Positions 1 to 8,833 are shown, numbered from the stretch's first letter. The stretch is 56,038 nucleotides of DNA from Anammoximicrobium sp032229885 (GCA_032229885.1 JAVYAJ010000385.1:1-56038); one strand, 5' to 3'. Program-made: numbers and translations. The notes: a model not told the origin generated them from the sequence alone.

Positions 1-37
1 CGCCACCCGGTCAAAGCGCCACCCGGTCAAGTCGCCA
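1..37. repeat. 16-bp tandem repeat at window edge
   Basis: Two near-identical 16-base units (CGCCACCCGGTCAA plus two variable bases) are followed by the start of a third. The array touches base 1, so its true length is unknown. It mirrors the 18-bp array at the other end of the window, which suggests an assembly break at repeats. Confidence 0.75.
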
Positions 38-481
38 CGCAAGCGAGCCGGCGCGCGCGAGTCTCGATCGCAAGGGCGTCTTCGCGGCGCCGCGCCGCGG
101 CTGGGCGTCTCGGCCAGCGGCTGGACGCTCCTGTCAAACGTTGATTCTCACTCGACAGCGGATTTTCGACAAGCCCCTTACGCCGGTCGGCGCGGGCAGG
201 GGACGTTTCAGGGCTTGATCAGCTTGGATGAAACGCCGGCAAGCGCGTCCACGTTTTGCGGTCGGTCCCCTATCGAGGCTTGTCGCTGCGGTTGTATATT
301 CGTCGTCAAGGCACGCCGGGCGCGAAGTGGGGCGATTCGCGCGCCGCGTCGACAACCACCCCAACTCGTCCGCGGGCGCCCGCCACGGGCTCGGTCGGAA
401 GGCGTCCTCGACGGCCGAGCAAGGCATGGCTCGTCTGCGTGACATCCCGCATTGAACCCCATCGGGGCAGGAGTAGCACCC
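38..481. other. Leading intergenic stretch, no gene supported
   Basis: Several short open frames exist on both strands, but they overlap one another, are Arg/Pro/Ala-rich and show no recognisable motif, as expected for spurious frames in GC-rich DNA. No clear promoter or terminator was seen. It presumably holds the promoter of the protease gene at 482. Confidence 0.5.
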
Positions 482-1624
482 ATGACTGACAACTGCCGTC
501 CCGCATCTTGTAACGCGCTGTCTAGCGAGGCATCGTCTAGCGAGGCGTTATCCGAGCGATCCACGTCCGGCAGGCCGCGATCGTCGAGGGCCGGCCGGAG
601 TTCGAGGTCGCGCCGGCGCGTGGCCTGGGGCCTGGCGTGCCTGTTGGCGTTAACCTGCGACCTGTTGGCGGCAGAGTCTGGCACGGGATCGGCGTCGCGG
701 CGCGAACTGTATGCCCGCGCCAAGCAGGCCTCGCTCGAAATTCTGGTCAACGACCATTTGGAGGGCACCGGCAGTTTTATCTCGGCCGATGGTTTGGCGA
801 TCACGGCGGCCCACGTCATCGGACGGCCGGGTGCGCGGATCGAGGTGTTGTCGCCGGTGGTGGCGCGCCGCGAGGCGCAGGTTGTCGCGGTGGATTTGGG
901 GAACGATCTGGCGCTGCTAAAGGCCGAACCGCGCGGGGATGGCGGGGCCGGGTATCCGTTCTTGCCGCTGCGCGCCGAGCCGCCGCCGGTCGGCGCCGAC
1001 GTCTACCTGATCGGCACGCCCATCTTCCGCCATGCGGTGATGTTCAGCGGCCTCGTGGCCCGCGACGAGCCTACGTTCGAGTATTTGAATGCGGGCTATG
1101 TGGCTGTCTTGACGTTGGCCGCGACCGTTCCGTCGGGGACGTCGGGCGGCCCGTGGTTTGATCAGGACGGCGCGTTGATCGGCGTCCAGAGCGGCGTGAT
1201 GTCGAATAAGGGGATTCCCGTCGGTATCGCGTTTGCCGGTTCGGTCGACGCCGTGCGCGAGCTGATCCGGACTCGGCAGTCCGCGTCCACGCCCAACCTG
1301 GGCGCGGCGGTCGAGGAGACGTGGCAGCAGGGCCGCGACGTCCTGGACCGTTTTCCGCCACGGATCGAGGGCCTGATCGTCAAGGTTTTGCAAGCGGACG
1401 GGCCGGCCGCGCGGGGCGGGCTGCGGCAGTTCGATTGCATTCAAGAAATCGACGGCCAGCCCGTGCGCCTGCCCGATGAACTGCTCCGGGCGATCCGCAA
1501 GAAGAAGCCGGGCGAATCCGTCGCGCTAAACGTTCTCGGCCCCGATGGGACGGGTGAACGGACGGTTTCCGTGGCGCTCGGCCGGCTGGAAGTTGGGTGG
1601 TCCGCGGGCGAAGTGAGCCAATGA
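482..1624 (+). CDS. HtrA-like trypsin-family serine protease with PDZ domain
   Basis: Predicted exported S1C-type protease. The triad is visible: His111 in TAAHV, Asp142 in GNDLALLK and Ser221 in SGTSGGPW (numbered from the ATG at 482). A PDZ-like region follows (IVKVLQADGPAARGGL and then DCIQEIDG), as in DegP/HtrA proteins, which cleave or chaperone misfolded envelope proteins. A hydrophobic stretch (VAWGLACLLALTCDLLAA) is a signal peptide or anchor, but about 45 Ser/Arg-rich residues precede it, so the true start may be the GTG near 620. An ATG at 452 is also in frame. The gene stands alone, with a lipoprotein gene convergent downstream. The family call is firm and the start is uncertain. 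Confidence 0.85.
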   Translation: MTDNCRPASCNALSSEASSSEALSERSTSGRPRSSRAGRSSRSRRRVAWGLACLLALTCDLLAAESGTGSASRRELYARAKQASLEILVNDHLEGTGSFISADGLAITAAHVIGRPGARIEVLSPVVARREAQVVAVDLGNDLALLKAEPRGDGGAGYPFLPLRAEPPPVGADVYLIGTPIFRHAVMFSGLVARDEPTFEYLNAGYVAVLTLAATVPSGTSGGPWFDQDGALIGVQSGVMSNKGIPVGIAFAGSVDAVRELIRTRQSASTPNLGAAVEETWQQGRDVLDRFPPRIEGLIVKVLQADGPAARGGLRQFDCIQEIDGQPVRLPDELLRAIRKKKPGESVALNVLGPDGTGERTVSVALGRLEVGWSAGEVSQ

Positions 1625-1706
1625 TTGACTGAAGGCTGCGCGGGGTGGTCAGCATGGGCCGTATGCGGGCCTTGAAGCGCGTCTGTACGTGCCCTGTGCA
1701 CGAGAT

Positions 1707-1937
1707 TCAACGCACGCCCAAGTTGTGTTCGATTTCTCGGGCGCGTTGATCGATTCCCAACAACTGGCCGGGCGGGCCTGGTGTACGAAGCCGAGCGCCG
1801 ATCTGAGCGTCCGGATCGGGATCCGCGGGCGGCGCCGTATCCCAACTCCGACACCCGACAAGCGCTGCGCACAACAACAGCGCAACCTTCAGCAAGCGAC
1901 AGCAGGGACAGGCGAGATTACGCGTGTGGCGGATCAT
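1707..1937 (-). CDS. Small predicted lipoprotein
   Basis: A 76-residue product with a short N-terminal region, a hydrophobic core (LLKVALLLCAA) and a lipobox LVGC, consistent with signal peptidase II processing and lipid attachment. The mature part is only about 45 residues, Pro/Asp-rich and without a recognised domain. A GTG nine bases upstream (1946) is an alternative start. No clear Shine-Dalgarno sequence was seen. The gene is convergent with the protease gene at 482. Short lipoproteins of this sort are common and poorly characterised in Planctomycetota. Function unknown. Confidence 0.6.
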   Translation of the reverse strand: MIRHTRNLACPCCRLLKVALLLCAALVGCRSWDTAPPADPDPDAQIGARLRTPGPPGQLLGIDQRAREIEHNLGVR

Positions 1938-2369
1938 GGATAGCACTGAGGTGTTGGGATAGACGTCTCGGGCGCGGCCAGAGACAGGTTCGTCGGACGC
2001 GGACAGCGCGGTCGGCCCGTGCTCACATGCGACGGGCCGAGCTCGATGGCCGTACCATGCCGGGTGAACTGTCGCAAAAACGCGGCGTCACGTCCAGCCC
2101 AATCGGCCATTGGCATCTGGCAATCTGGCATCCTGGCATCTCCGCGAAGCGACAAAGCCGCGGAGCATGGCGAGCGAAGGATTGGGCATGGCACGGCCTT
2201 TCGCCCGCAGCTCGACGGAAACTATACCGCGCGCTGTCGACGATGGCACATTTGATCGTAACCCGAAGCGAAAGCGAGGGAATGCTTGAGCCCCCTCGCT
2301 CAGGTTCGGCGACGGCCTTGAATGACGAATGGACAGCATTGTCCCGCGGCAGAACCAGGAGCGCAGATC
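1938..2369. other. Intergenic region with short repeats
   Basis: No gene is supported here. Bases 2111-2146 hold a run of TGGCAT/TGGCAA-like units, and 2242-2299 hold one copy of a dispersed repeat listed separately. The upstream signals of the LmbE-type deacetylase gene should lie in the last 70 bases. Confidence 0.5.
2242..2299 (+). repeat. Dispersed hairpin repeat, copy 1
   Basis: Contains GATGGCACATTTGATCGTAA followed by CCCGAAGCGAAAGCGAGGG. The same sequence with few changes appears inverted at 4781-4821 and partly at 4750-4773. The arms GCGAGGG (2274-2280) and CCCTCGC (2293-2299) form a 7-bp hairpin. I recognise similar sequences as dispersed in Pirellulales intergenic regions, but this is recall and not a search. 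Confidence 0.7.
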
Positions 2370-3122
2370 GTGAGTCAACCACAAATCCCTTCGACGTTGG
2401 CGGCGAGTCCAGACCCCACGAGCAATCCGGTCCCGTTGGACGTGCTGGTGGTCGCGCCGCATCCGGACGATGCGGAATTGGGCGCCGGCGGCGCGATCCT
2501 GCGGCTACGGGCCGAGGGCCGTCGGGTGGGGATCCTGGATTTGACCAATGGCGAGCCGACTCCATTCGGTTCTCCCGAAGTCCGCGCTCGCGAAACCGCG
2601 GCAGCCACCGAGATTCTGGGGGTTGATTGGCGAGCGAATCTGGGATTGACCAATCGGTGTCTCGAGCCGACGTTGGCGGCTCGCGGGCGGCTGGCCGAAG
2701 CGATCCGTCTGACTCGACCGCGGTGGCTATTGGCCCCGTATTGGGTCGACGCGCATCCGGACCATCTGGCCGCCACCGAGCTGGTCGAGGCCGCCCGGTT
2801 CTGGGCGAAATTGACGAAATGCGACCTAGCTGGCGATCCGCACCATCCGGAACGGATCTACTATTACTACTGCGTCCATTTGAAACTCGCGCCGCAACCG
2901 GCGTTTGTCCTGGACATCAGCGAGTACTGGGAGCGCAAGTTGGCCGCGATCCGCTGCTATCAGAGCCAGTTCGTCACGGGACGGCCGACGACCAGCCCCA
3001 CGTTTCTCGAACGCTTGCGCGACGAAGCCGCGTATTGGGGCAAGGCCATCGGGATGGCCTACGGCGAGCCCTACGCCAGCCGCGAGCCGCTGGGGCTGAG
3101 AAGCTGGGACGGATTGGTGTAG
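2370..3122 (+). CDS. bshB1: LmbE-family deacetylase, BshB1-type (bacillithiol biosynthesis)
   Basis: Zinc-dependent LmbE-type N-deacetylase. The metal-binding motif HPDDAELGAGG follows the first strand (LDVLVVAP), and a second histidine cluster (YWVDAHPDH) supplies the remaining ligand and catalytic region. Proteins of this length and pattern remove the acetyl group from GlcNAc-malate in bacillithiol synthesis. Whether this organism makes bacillithiol cannot be judged here, because bshA and bshC are not in the window. I chose the GTG at 2370 because AGGAG (2357-2361) sits eight bases upstream; an ATG at 2322 would add 16 residues. The flippase gene follows 160 bp downstream on the same strand. 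Another sugar deacetylase role is possible. Confidence 0.8.
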   Translation: MSQPQIPSTLAASPDPTSNPVPLDVLVVAPHPDDAELGAGGAILRLRAEGRRVGILDLTNGEPTPFGSPEVRARETAAATEILGVDWRANLGLTNRCLEPTLAARGRLAEAIRLTRPRWLLAPYWVDAHPDHLAATELVEAARFWAKLTKCDLAGDPHHPERIYYYYCVHLKLAPQPAFVLDISEYWERKLAAIRCYQSQFVTGRPTTSPTFLERLRDEAAYWGKAIGMAYGEPYASREPLGLRSWDGLV

Positions 3123-3282
3123 ACTTGTGCGCGGCGTCCAGGCGTTCGGGGTGCGGTACGACCGGTACGCGCCCGACGCGCGTGGGCCATGGACGCGATC
3201 GACGGCATGCGCCGGTTGCCGTCCGCCACGTGGCGATCGGCCGCGCGCGGACGAGAGGACGGGACCGATCAAGCGGCCGATC

Positions 3283-4707
3283 ATGAACGACGATCAAGCT
3301 CAACGGCGAAGCTGGCTCCGACGGCAGTTGAATCGCGCCGAAGTGGATCGGGCGACATTTTTCGCCATCGTGCTGCGCATCTGGCAACTGGCGGCCGGCG
3401 CGGTCAGCGTCGTGCTGATCGGTTGGTATTTTTCGCGCGAGGTGCAGGGCTATTATTACACGTTCGGAGCGCTGCTGGCCCTGCAGACGTTTTTCGAGCT
3501 GGGGATGTATCTGGTCGTCATCAGCGCGGCCAGCCATGAATGGTCTGGCTTGCGACTGGACGAGCGCGGCGAAATCACGGGCGACGCGGCCGCGCTGTCT
3601 CGATTGATTGGCTTCGGACGCTGGCTTGCCGCCTGGTACGCGGTTCTGGCCGTCGTGTTTGCGCTGGCCGTGGGGGTCGCGGGCACGATCTTCTTTGCGC
3701 TTCGACCGACCGACCAGATCTCGTGGTTTCCGCCCTGGCTGGCGCTCGTCGCGCTCAGCGGCGGGCTGCTGTGGACGCTGCCCTGGAACGCGCTGCTCGA
3801 GGGTTGCAATCAAGTCGTCGCGGTGAACCGCTTTCGGCTCTGGCAGGCGGTGGCGGCCAACCTGACGGTGTGGACGGCGATCTGGTGCGGCGCCGGCCTG
3901 TGGGCGGCAGTCGCGACGACGGCCGTACGGTTGGCGGCCGAACTGTGCTTTCTGGGCTGGCGTCGGCGTCGTTTCTTCCACGTATTTTGGCGGCGGCCCG
4001 AGGGCCCCACGCTCGATTGGCGAACCGACGTGTGGCCGATGCAATGGCGGATCGCGATCAGTGGGACGTTCAGCTATTTCGAGTTCTTCCTGTTTACGCC
4101 CGTTCTGTTCCACTATCACGGCGCGGTGGTTGCCGGTCAGATGGGGATGACCTGGACGCTGATCACGGCCCTGCAGGCGGCGGCGATGGCGTGGGTTCAG
4201 GCGCGCGTCCCGCGGTTCGGAATGCTGATCGCCCAGGGCGAGTATCGCGAGTTGGATCGGATCTATTTTCGCCTGACGGCCGTCTCGTTGGGCGCGCTGA
4301 TCGTGGGCAGCTTCGCCGCCTGGAGCCTGGTGTACGGGCTATACGCCGCGGGGTGGCGGCTGGCCGAACGGATGCTGCCGCCGCTGCCTACGGCCATATT
4401 TCTGCTGGCGACAGTGCTGTATCAGACGCCACGTTGTCAGGACTTCTATTTGCGGGCGCACAAACGCGAGCCATTATGGTTCGTCAACGCGCTGTCCAGC
4501 GTCCTGATCGGCGTGTTGGTTTGGAGTCTTGGGGCAAGGTACGCTGCGACTGGCGCGGCCACGGGCTACCTCCTGGCGATCGTCGTGTTCATCCTGCCCG
4601 CGAAGACCTATCTGTGGGCGCAATGCCGCCGCCAGTGGCATCGCAATCCAGATAATCCGGACACCGCCGCGCCCGAGGCGGAACCTGGCCATACCGCACG
4701 CGGGTGA
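3283..4707 (+). CDS. Polysaccharide flippase-like membrane protein (Wzx/MATE-like)
   Basis: A 474-residue polytopic membrane protein with about 12 hydrophobic segments, starting after a charged N-terminus with WQLAAGAVSVVLIGWYFSREVQ. The length and topology fit Wzx-type flippases of the MOP superfamily, which move lipid-linked oligosaccharides across the inner membrane. Recognition rests on the overall pattern, because no single diagnostic motif exists. The upstream open frame to 3127 is arginine-rich and unlike a membrane-protein N-terminus, so the ATG at 3283 is preferred. No other polysaccharide genes are adjacent, except possibly the LmbE-type deacetylase upstream. Substrate unknown. Confidence 0.7.
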   Translation: MNDDQAQRRSWLRRQLNRAEVDRATFFAIVLRIWQLAAGAVSVVLIGWYFSREVQGYYYTFGALLALQTFFELGMYLVVISAASHEWSGLRLDERGEITGDAAALSRLIGFGRWLAAWYAVLAVVFALAVGVAGTIFFALRPTDQISWFPPWLALVALSGGLLWTLPWNALLEGCNQVVAVNRFRLWQAVAANLTVWTAIWCGAGLWAAVATTAVRLAAELCFLGWRRRRFFHVFWRRPEGPTLDWRTDVWPMQWRIAISGTFSYFEFFLFTPVLFHYHGAVVAGQMGMTWTLITALQAAAMAWVQARVPRFGMLIAQGEYRELDRIYFRLTAVSLGALIVGSFAAWSLVYGLYAAGWRLAERMLPPLPTAIFLLATVLYQTPRCQDFYLRAHKREPLWFVNALSSVLIGVLVWSLGARYAATGAATGYLLAIVVFILPAKTYLWAQCRRQWHRNPDNPDTAAPEAEPGHTARG

Positions 4708-4732
4708 CCGCGAGACGTAATCCGCGGCCTGC

Positions 4733-4757
4733 GCGAGGGACTCAGGCAGTCCCTCGC
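4733..4757 (+). terminator. Strong hairpin just after the flippase gene
   Basis: A perfect 10-bp stem GCGAGGGACT / AGTCCCTCGC with loop CAGGC begins 25 bases after the stop. There is no T-run after it, so it is either a Rho-assisted terminator or part of the adjacent dispersed repeat. Confidence 0.4.
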
Positions 4758-4821
4758 TCACGCTTCGGGTTACTGAGTGGCTCCCTTGCTTACGCTTTGG
4801 GTTACGATCAAACGTGCCATC
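4750..4821 (-). repeat. Dispersed hairpin repeat, copies 2 and 3
   Basis: 4750-4773 and 4781-4821 are two successive inverted copies of the element at 2242. The second matches it over about 40 bases, including GATGGCACGTTTGATCGTAA on the minus strand. Differences are scattered substitutions, so the copies are old or recombining rather than recently duplicated. Confidence 0.7.
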
Positions 4822-5165
4822 CTCGACAGCCCGTGGTACAACGCGGGCCGGGGCTGCGCGAATTCGAGGCGGAGCTATGCGGACCGCTCGTTGTTTTTGC
4901 GGACTCGAGCCGTCGGCCTTCCGACTTCCCCTCGACGAACTTGCGGTGGATATGGTAACTTATTGAGCTTTCCGCCCGACGGATGTTCGAGGGTGGCCGG
5001 GACGTCGTAGAATCGGGGCTGCCACACGGGCGCGAATGGGCCTCGGAATGACGTCGGTCCGACGGCTCGACGCGGTGGAAATGCGGGCTTCTCGGGTCGC
5101 GTGGGTGCGCGGGAGACGTTCGCTGGTGCGTTGGAACGGCTTCGTTGTGAGAGAGAGGTCCGATC
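4822..5165. other. Intergenic region upstream of tpiA
   Basis: No gene is supported. A candidate -10 (TAGAAT, 5008-5013) lies 16 bases after a weak -35 (TTCGAG), about 150 bases before tpiA. The match is modest and unproven. Confidence 0.35.
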
Positions 5166-5924
5166 GTGAGACGACCGTTTGTAGCTGGCAACTGGAAGAT
5201 GAACCTGGATCGCGACGGCGCGGCCCAAGTGGCCCGCGGCCTCGTCCAGGCCGCAGGACACTTCGATTCGGTGGACATCGCCGTCTGCCCACCGACGGTC
5301 TACTTGCAGACGGTTTCCGAAGCCGTCCGAGGGACGAATGTGGGCCTGGGCGCACAGAACATGTACCACGAGAAGAGCGGAGCATTCACGGGCGAGACCA
5401 GCGCTTCGATGCTGGTCGACGTGGGCTGCCAGTACGTGATCCTGGGGCACAGCGAGCGGCGGCGGATCCTGGGCGAGTCGAACGAAGACGTCTGCCGCAA
5501 GGTTCATGCCGCTCTGGCCGCGGGTCTAGCGCCGATTGTATGCGTCGGTGAGACGTTGCGCGAACGCGAGGACGGCAAGACATTCGACATCGTTCGCGAG
5601 CAACTGTATGGCTCGCTGGCCGGTGTGAAAGCCGAGCAGGCCGCCGCGCTCGTGATCGCCTACGAGCCGGTCTGGGCGATTGGAACGGGACTCACCGCGA
5701 CGCCGCAGCAGGCCGAAGAAGTTCACGCCGACCTGCGCAACGCGGTCGAGATTCGATTCGGTGCGGTTCTGGCCGCGGGGCTGCGGATCCAGTACGGCGG
5801 CAGCGTCAACGCCGGCAACGCTCGTGAGTTGCTGACCCAGGAGAACATCGACGGAGCGTTGGTCGGCGGCGCGTCGCTGAAGGCGGCCGCGTTCTTGCCG
5901 ATCATCGAAGCTGCGCGTCCCTAG
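5166..5924 (+). CDS. tpiA: Triosephosphate isomerase
   Basis: Interconverts dihydroxyacetone phosphate and glyceraldehyde 3-phosphate in glycolysis. All hallmarks are present: Asn9 and Lys11 in GNWKMN, the catalytic His95 in ILGHSERR, the base Glu167 in AYEPVWAIGTG (start of the mobile loop) and the phosphate-binding YGGSVN near the C-terminus. At 252 residues it is full length. The start is GTG, preceded by GAGAGAGG about ten bases upstream, and family alignment supports it. It is the first gene of a housekeeping run and lies 45 bp before secG, so co-transcription is likely. Confidence 0.97.
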   Translation: MRRPFVAGNWKMNLDRDGAAQVARGLVQAAGHFDSVDIAVCPPTVYLQTVSEAVRGTNVGLGAQNMYHEKSGAFTGETSASMLVDVGCQYVILGHSERRRILGESNEDVCRKVHAALAAGLAPIVCVGETLREREDGKTFDIVREQLYGSLAGVKAEQAAALVIAYEPVWAIGTGLTATPQQAEEVHADLRNAVEIRFGAVLAAGLRIQYGGSVNAGNARELLTQENIDGALVGGASLKAAAFLPIIEAARP

Positions 5925-5969
5925 ACGGCGCATTTCGATCCAGAAGATTCCCACGGAGTTGTTTGTTCT

Positions 5970-6476
5970 ATGACCAACGTACTATTTGCGGCCGGCACGT
6001 TCCTGCATTACGTGTTCGGGATCTCGATGTTCGTCGTCGCCGTTTTCCTGATCCTGCTGATCCTGGTTCAGCGAGGTCGAGGCGGCGGCCTGACCGGCGC
6101 GCTGGGCGGCATGGGCGGGCAGAGCGCCTTTGGGACCAAGGCGGGCGACATGTTCACTCGCGTGACCATGGCGACCGCGGGCGTCTGGATCCTGTTGTGC
6201 ATGCTGGCGATCTGGATGCTCGGCTCGGCCGATGAATGGGAGAACACGGGTCGAACGCGGGCCGGCGCGGCGCCGTCAGCCCAGACGGCCCCATCTACGC
6301 AGACGACCCCATCTACTCAGTCGAACCAGTCCACCCAGGCGAACCCGCCCACCCAGGCGAACCCGCCCACCTCGAACAGCCCCAGCCCGACCGATTCGGC
6401 GGCGACCGCCGGCTCGACGACGGCGCGCGAAGCACCGCCCGCGGCCGCGTCGGACTCGGACGCGCCGAAACAATGA
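5970..6476 (+). CDS. secG: Preprotein translocase subunit SecG with long C-terminal tail
   Basis: SecG is the small membrane subunit of SecYEG. The first 85 residues match the family: TM1 (GISMFVVAVFLILLILVQRG), the conserved cytoplasmic loop with GGQSAFGTK, and TM2 (VWILLCMLAIWML). The remaining 83 residues are a low-complexity tail rich in Thr, Gln, Asn, Ser and Pro, with short repeats (an 18-bp unit encoding QANPPT occurs twice). Typical SecG is 75-110 residues, so the tail nearly doubles the length. It lies between tpiA and yicC on the same strand. Confidence 0.93.
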   Translation: MTNVLFAAGTFLHYVFGISMFVVAVFLILLILVQRGRGGGLTGALGGMGGQSAFGTKAGDMFTRVTMATAGVWILLCMLAIWMLGSADEWENTGRTRAGAAPSAQTAPSTQTTPSTQSNQSTQANPPTQANPPTSNSPSPTDSAATAGSTTAREAPPAAASDSDAPKQ

Positions 6477-6544
6477 CCGCCCCGTCGCGCGACGCGCTGT
6501 GCGGCGCCGCCTGGTAAACATCGACCACATCCATCCCTGATCGC

Positions 6545-7438
6545 ATGACTCTCCCGTTGTTGAGCATGACCGGACACGGCGAGGCCGAGCGCCGCCACGA
6601 CGGCGTTCGCGTGATCGTCGAGGTGCGGACGGTCAACAGCCGGTATTTGAAGCTTTCGTTGCGAATCACCGACGGCTATGCGAGCCTCGAGCGGCAGATC
6701 GAAAACACCGTACGAAAACACCTGCGTCGCGGCGCCGTGTCGCTATCGGTCCGCATCGAGCAGATGTCGCATCCCGACGACTTTCGCTTGAACACGGTCG
6801 TTCTGGACAGCTACTATCGACAGCTACAGGCCCTGGCTCGACACGCGAGCCAGGCCAGCGCGGTCTGCATCGAATCGTTGCTGGCGCTGCCGGGCGTGGT
6901 GACCGAGAGCGGGCGGGGTCGGCGAGACGCTGAGGCTGTGTGGCCGCTGCTGGACAGCGTGCTGGTCGACGCACTCGACAGCCTGTCGCAGATGCGGGCA
7001 GCCGAGGGCGCGGCGATGGCGGGCGATCTGCGCGCAAATCTCGAGGCCATCGACGCTTGGTTGGGCGAGATTCGCGAACGGGCCCCGCTGGTGGTCCAAG
7101 CCTATCGCCGGCGGCTGTGCGAGCGGGTCAACGCCTGGCTCGAAGAGTTCGGGGTCGAACTGCAGGCGGCCGATGTCGTCCGCGAGATGGGCCTGTTCGC
7201 GGATCGCAGCGACATCTCCGAGGAGATCGTCCGGCTGCAGACCCACGTGCAACAGTTTGACGCCATCGCCCGTCGCGAGCCGAACAGCGGTCGCAAGCTT
7301 GAGTTTTTGATCCAAGAAATGCAGCGCGAGGCCAACACGATCGGCTCGAAAGCCAACGATGCGGAGATCTCGCGGCTGGTGGTCGACATCAAGACAGCCA
7401 TTGAACGGATGCGCGAGCTGATACAGAACGTTGAATGA
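6545..7438 (+). CDS. yicC: YicC-family endoribonuclease
   Basis: Full-length YicC/YloC-family protein (297 residues). N-terminal SMTGHGEAE and VRTVNSRYL are the family signature, and the C-terminal segment ending in NTIGSKANDAEIS followed by VVDIKTAIERMREQ-like sequence is the conserved DUF1732 region. E. coli YicC is reported as an endoribonuclease acting on regulatory RNA. The gene overlaps gmk by four bases, the arrangement found in many bacteria (yicC-gmk-rpoZ-coaBC). Confidence 0.95.
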   Translation: MTLPLLSMTGHGEAERRHDGVRVIVEVRTVNSRYLKLSLRITDGYASLERQIENTVRKHLRRGAVSLSVRIEQMSHPDDFRLNTVVLDSYYRQLQALARHASQASAVCIESLLALPGVVTESGRGRRDAEAVWPLLDSVLVDALDSLSQMRAAEGAAMAGDLRANLEAIDAWLGEIRERAPLVVQAYRRRLCERVNAWLEEFGVELQAADVVREMGLFADRSDISEEIVRLQTHVQQFDAIARREPNSGRKLEFLIQEMQREANTIGSKANDAEISRLVVDIKTAIERMRELIQNVE

Positions 7439-8049
7439 ACCGTCCCTCGCCGGGGCGACTCGTGATCGTTTCCGGGCCTTCGGGCGCCGGCAAATCGACG
7501 GTCGTCCAGCAGTTGCTGAAAACGTGTCCGTTGCCGTTGCAGTTGAGCGTCTCGGCGACGACCCGCGCGCCGCGGGCGGGCGAGCGGGACGGTCGCGACT
7601 ATCATTTCATCTCGCACGCCGAGTTCGCGCGACGCCGAGAGGCGGGCGAATTTCTGGAATGGAAAGAAGTTTTTGGACGCGGCGACTTGTACGGCACGCT
7701 GCGAACCGAGACGGCCGCCGGGCTGGCTGCGGCCAAGTGGATTATTTTGGAGATCGATGTCGAGGGGGCGGCGTCTGTTCTGGAGCAGCATCCCGAGGCG
7801 ATCACGATCTTTGTCCATCCCGGCTCGCTGGACGAGCTGGAACGTCGGCTCCGCGGCCGCGGCACCGAGTCGGACGCGTCGCTCGAGCGGCGGCTGGCCG
7901 TCGCCCGTCACGAGATGGAGTGCCGACATCGCTATCGTTTCGAGGTGATCAACGATTCCAAGGACCGCGCGGTCCAGGAAATCTGCGAGATTCTTTTGTC
8001 ACACGCCGGAGACCCCAACGGATGCTCGAAGAATTGCGAGAAGAAGTGA
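7435..8049 (+). CDS. gmk: Guanylate kinase
   Basis: Phosphorylates GMP to GDP with ATP. It shows the P-loop GPSGAGKS (residues 14-21), the GMP-binding pattern SVSATTRAPRAGERDG followed by DYHFIS, and the lid region with RLRGRGTE. At 204 residues it matches the family. It overlaps yicC by four bases (ATGA) at the start and rpoZ by 28 bases at the end, which implies translational coupling. Confidence 0.97.
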   Translation: MNRPSPGRLVIVSGPSGAGKSTVVQQLLKTCPLPLQLSVSATTRAPRAGERDGRDYHFISHAEFARRREAGEFLEWKEVFGRGDLYGTLRTETAAGLAAAKWIILEIDVEGAASVLEQHPEAITIFVHPGSLDELERRLRGRGTESDASLERRLAVARHEMECRHRYRFEVINDSKDRAVQEICEILLSHAGDPNGCSKNCEKK

Positions 8050-8285
8050 TCGTCAACAAGGTGGGCGGCAGATTCAAACTGTCGACGCTGATCCAGAAGC
8101 GGCTGGTTCAATTGAACCAGGGCAGCCGGGCGTTGGTTCCGTTGAAGACCGAGGACAAAATCAAGATCGTCCTGCAGGAGATCGTGCAGGACAAGATCTA
8201 TTTGGACGCCTCGAACCAGGTGCGAATAACCGGCGAGATGCCGGATCCGCTCGGTGACCCCGAACTGAACCTGACAGACCTATGA
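8022..8285 (+). CDS. rpoZ: RNA polymerase omega subunit
   Basis: An 87-residue protein starting MLEELREEVIVNKVGGRFKL, then the conserved region with LIQKRLVQLN and GSRALVP, typical of omega, which helps assemble and stabilise RNA polymerase. It starts inside the end of gmk and overlaps coaC by four bases. The extended reading frame upstream belongs to gmk's shadow, so the ATG at 8022 is the sensible start. Gene order supports the call. Confidence 0.93.
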   Translation: MLEELREEVIVNKVGGRFKLSTLIQKRLVQLNQGSRALVPLKTEDKIKIVLQEIVQDKIYLDASNQVRITGEMPDPLGDPELNLTDL

Positions 8286-8833
8286 ACGGGCGAGAATTGG
8301 TTGTCGGCGTCACGGGGGGGATCGCCGCTTATAAGACAGCGGCGATCGTCAGCCGTCTGGTCCAGGCCGGCGCGGGAGTGAGCGTGGTGATGACCGCCGC
8401 GAGCACGCGGTTCGTGGGCCCCGCCACGTTCCAGGCGCTGACCGGGCGTCCGGTCGCGACCGACGTGTTCGATCAACCAGCGTTTCCGCTGGGCGCGCAC
8501 ATCCAGTTGGCGGAACAGGCCGCTTTGTTGTGCGTCGCACCGGCCACGGCGAACTTTCTGGGCAAGGCGGCCCACGGCATCGCCGACGACCTGCTGAGCA
8601 CGCTGTACCTGTCGTTCCGGGGCGCGGTGCTCGTCGCGCCGGCGATGAACACCGAGATGTGGAACAAGCCCGCGGTGCAGCGCAACGTCCAACAACTGCG
8701 CGACGACGGCGTGCAGGTGATCGGCCCGGACGAAGGCTGGCTCAGTTGCCGCGCTCGCGGGGCGGGTCGGATGGCCGATCCCGAGACGATTGTCCAGGCG
8801 ATCCATGCCCGATTGAACTCGAACCGGCCATAA
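8282..8833 (+). CDS. coaC: Phosphopantothenoylcysteine decarboxylase (CoaC half of CoaBC)
   Basis: FMN-dependent HFCD-family flavoprotein that decarboxylates 4'-phosphopantothenoylcysteine in coenzyme A synthesis. Visible: GVTGGIAAYK at the N-terminus, His73 in AHIQLAEQA, APATANFLGKAAHGIADD, Asn123 in the PAMN motif, and Cys156 in the flexible flap before GAGRM. It ends at 183 residues, whereas most bacteria continue into the CoaB ligase domain. The ligase is encoded separately at 9243. Overlap with rpoZ is ATGA. Confidence 0.93.
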   Translation: MNGRELVVGVTGGIAAYKTAAIVSRLVQAGAGVSVVMTAASTRFVGPATFQALTGRPVATDVFDQPAFPLGAHIQLAEQAALLCVAPATANFLGKAAHGIADDLLSTLYLSFRGAVLVAPAMNTEMWNKPAVQRNVQQLRDDGVQVIGPDEGWLSCRARGAGRMADPETIVQAIHARLNSNRP

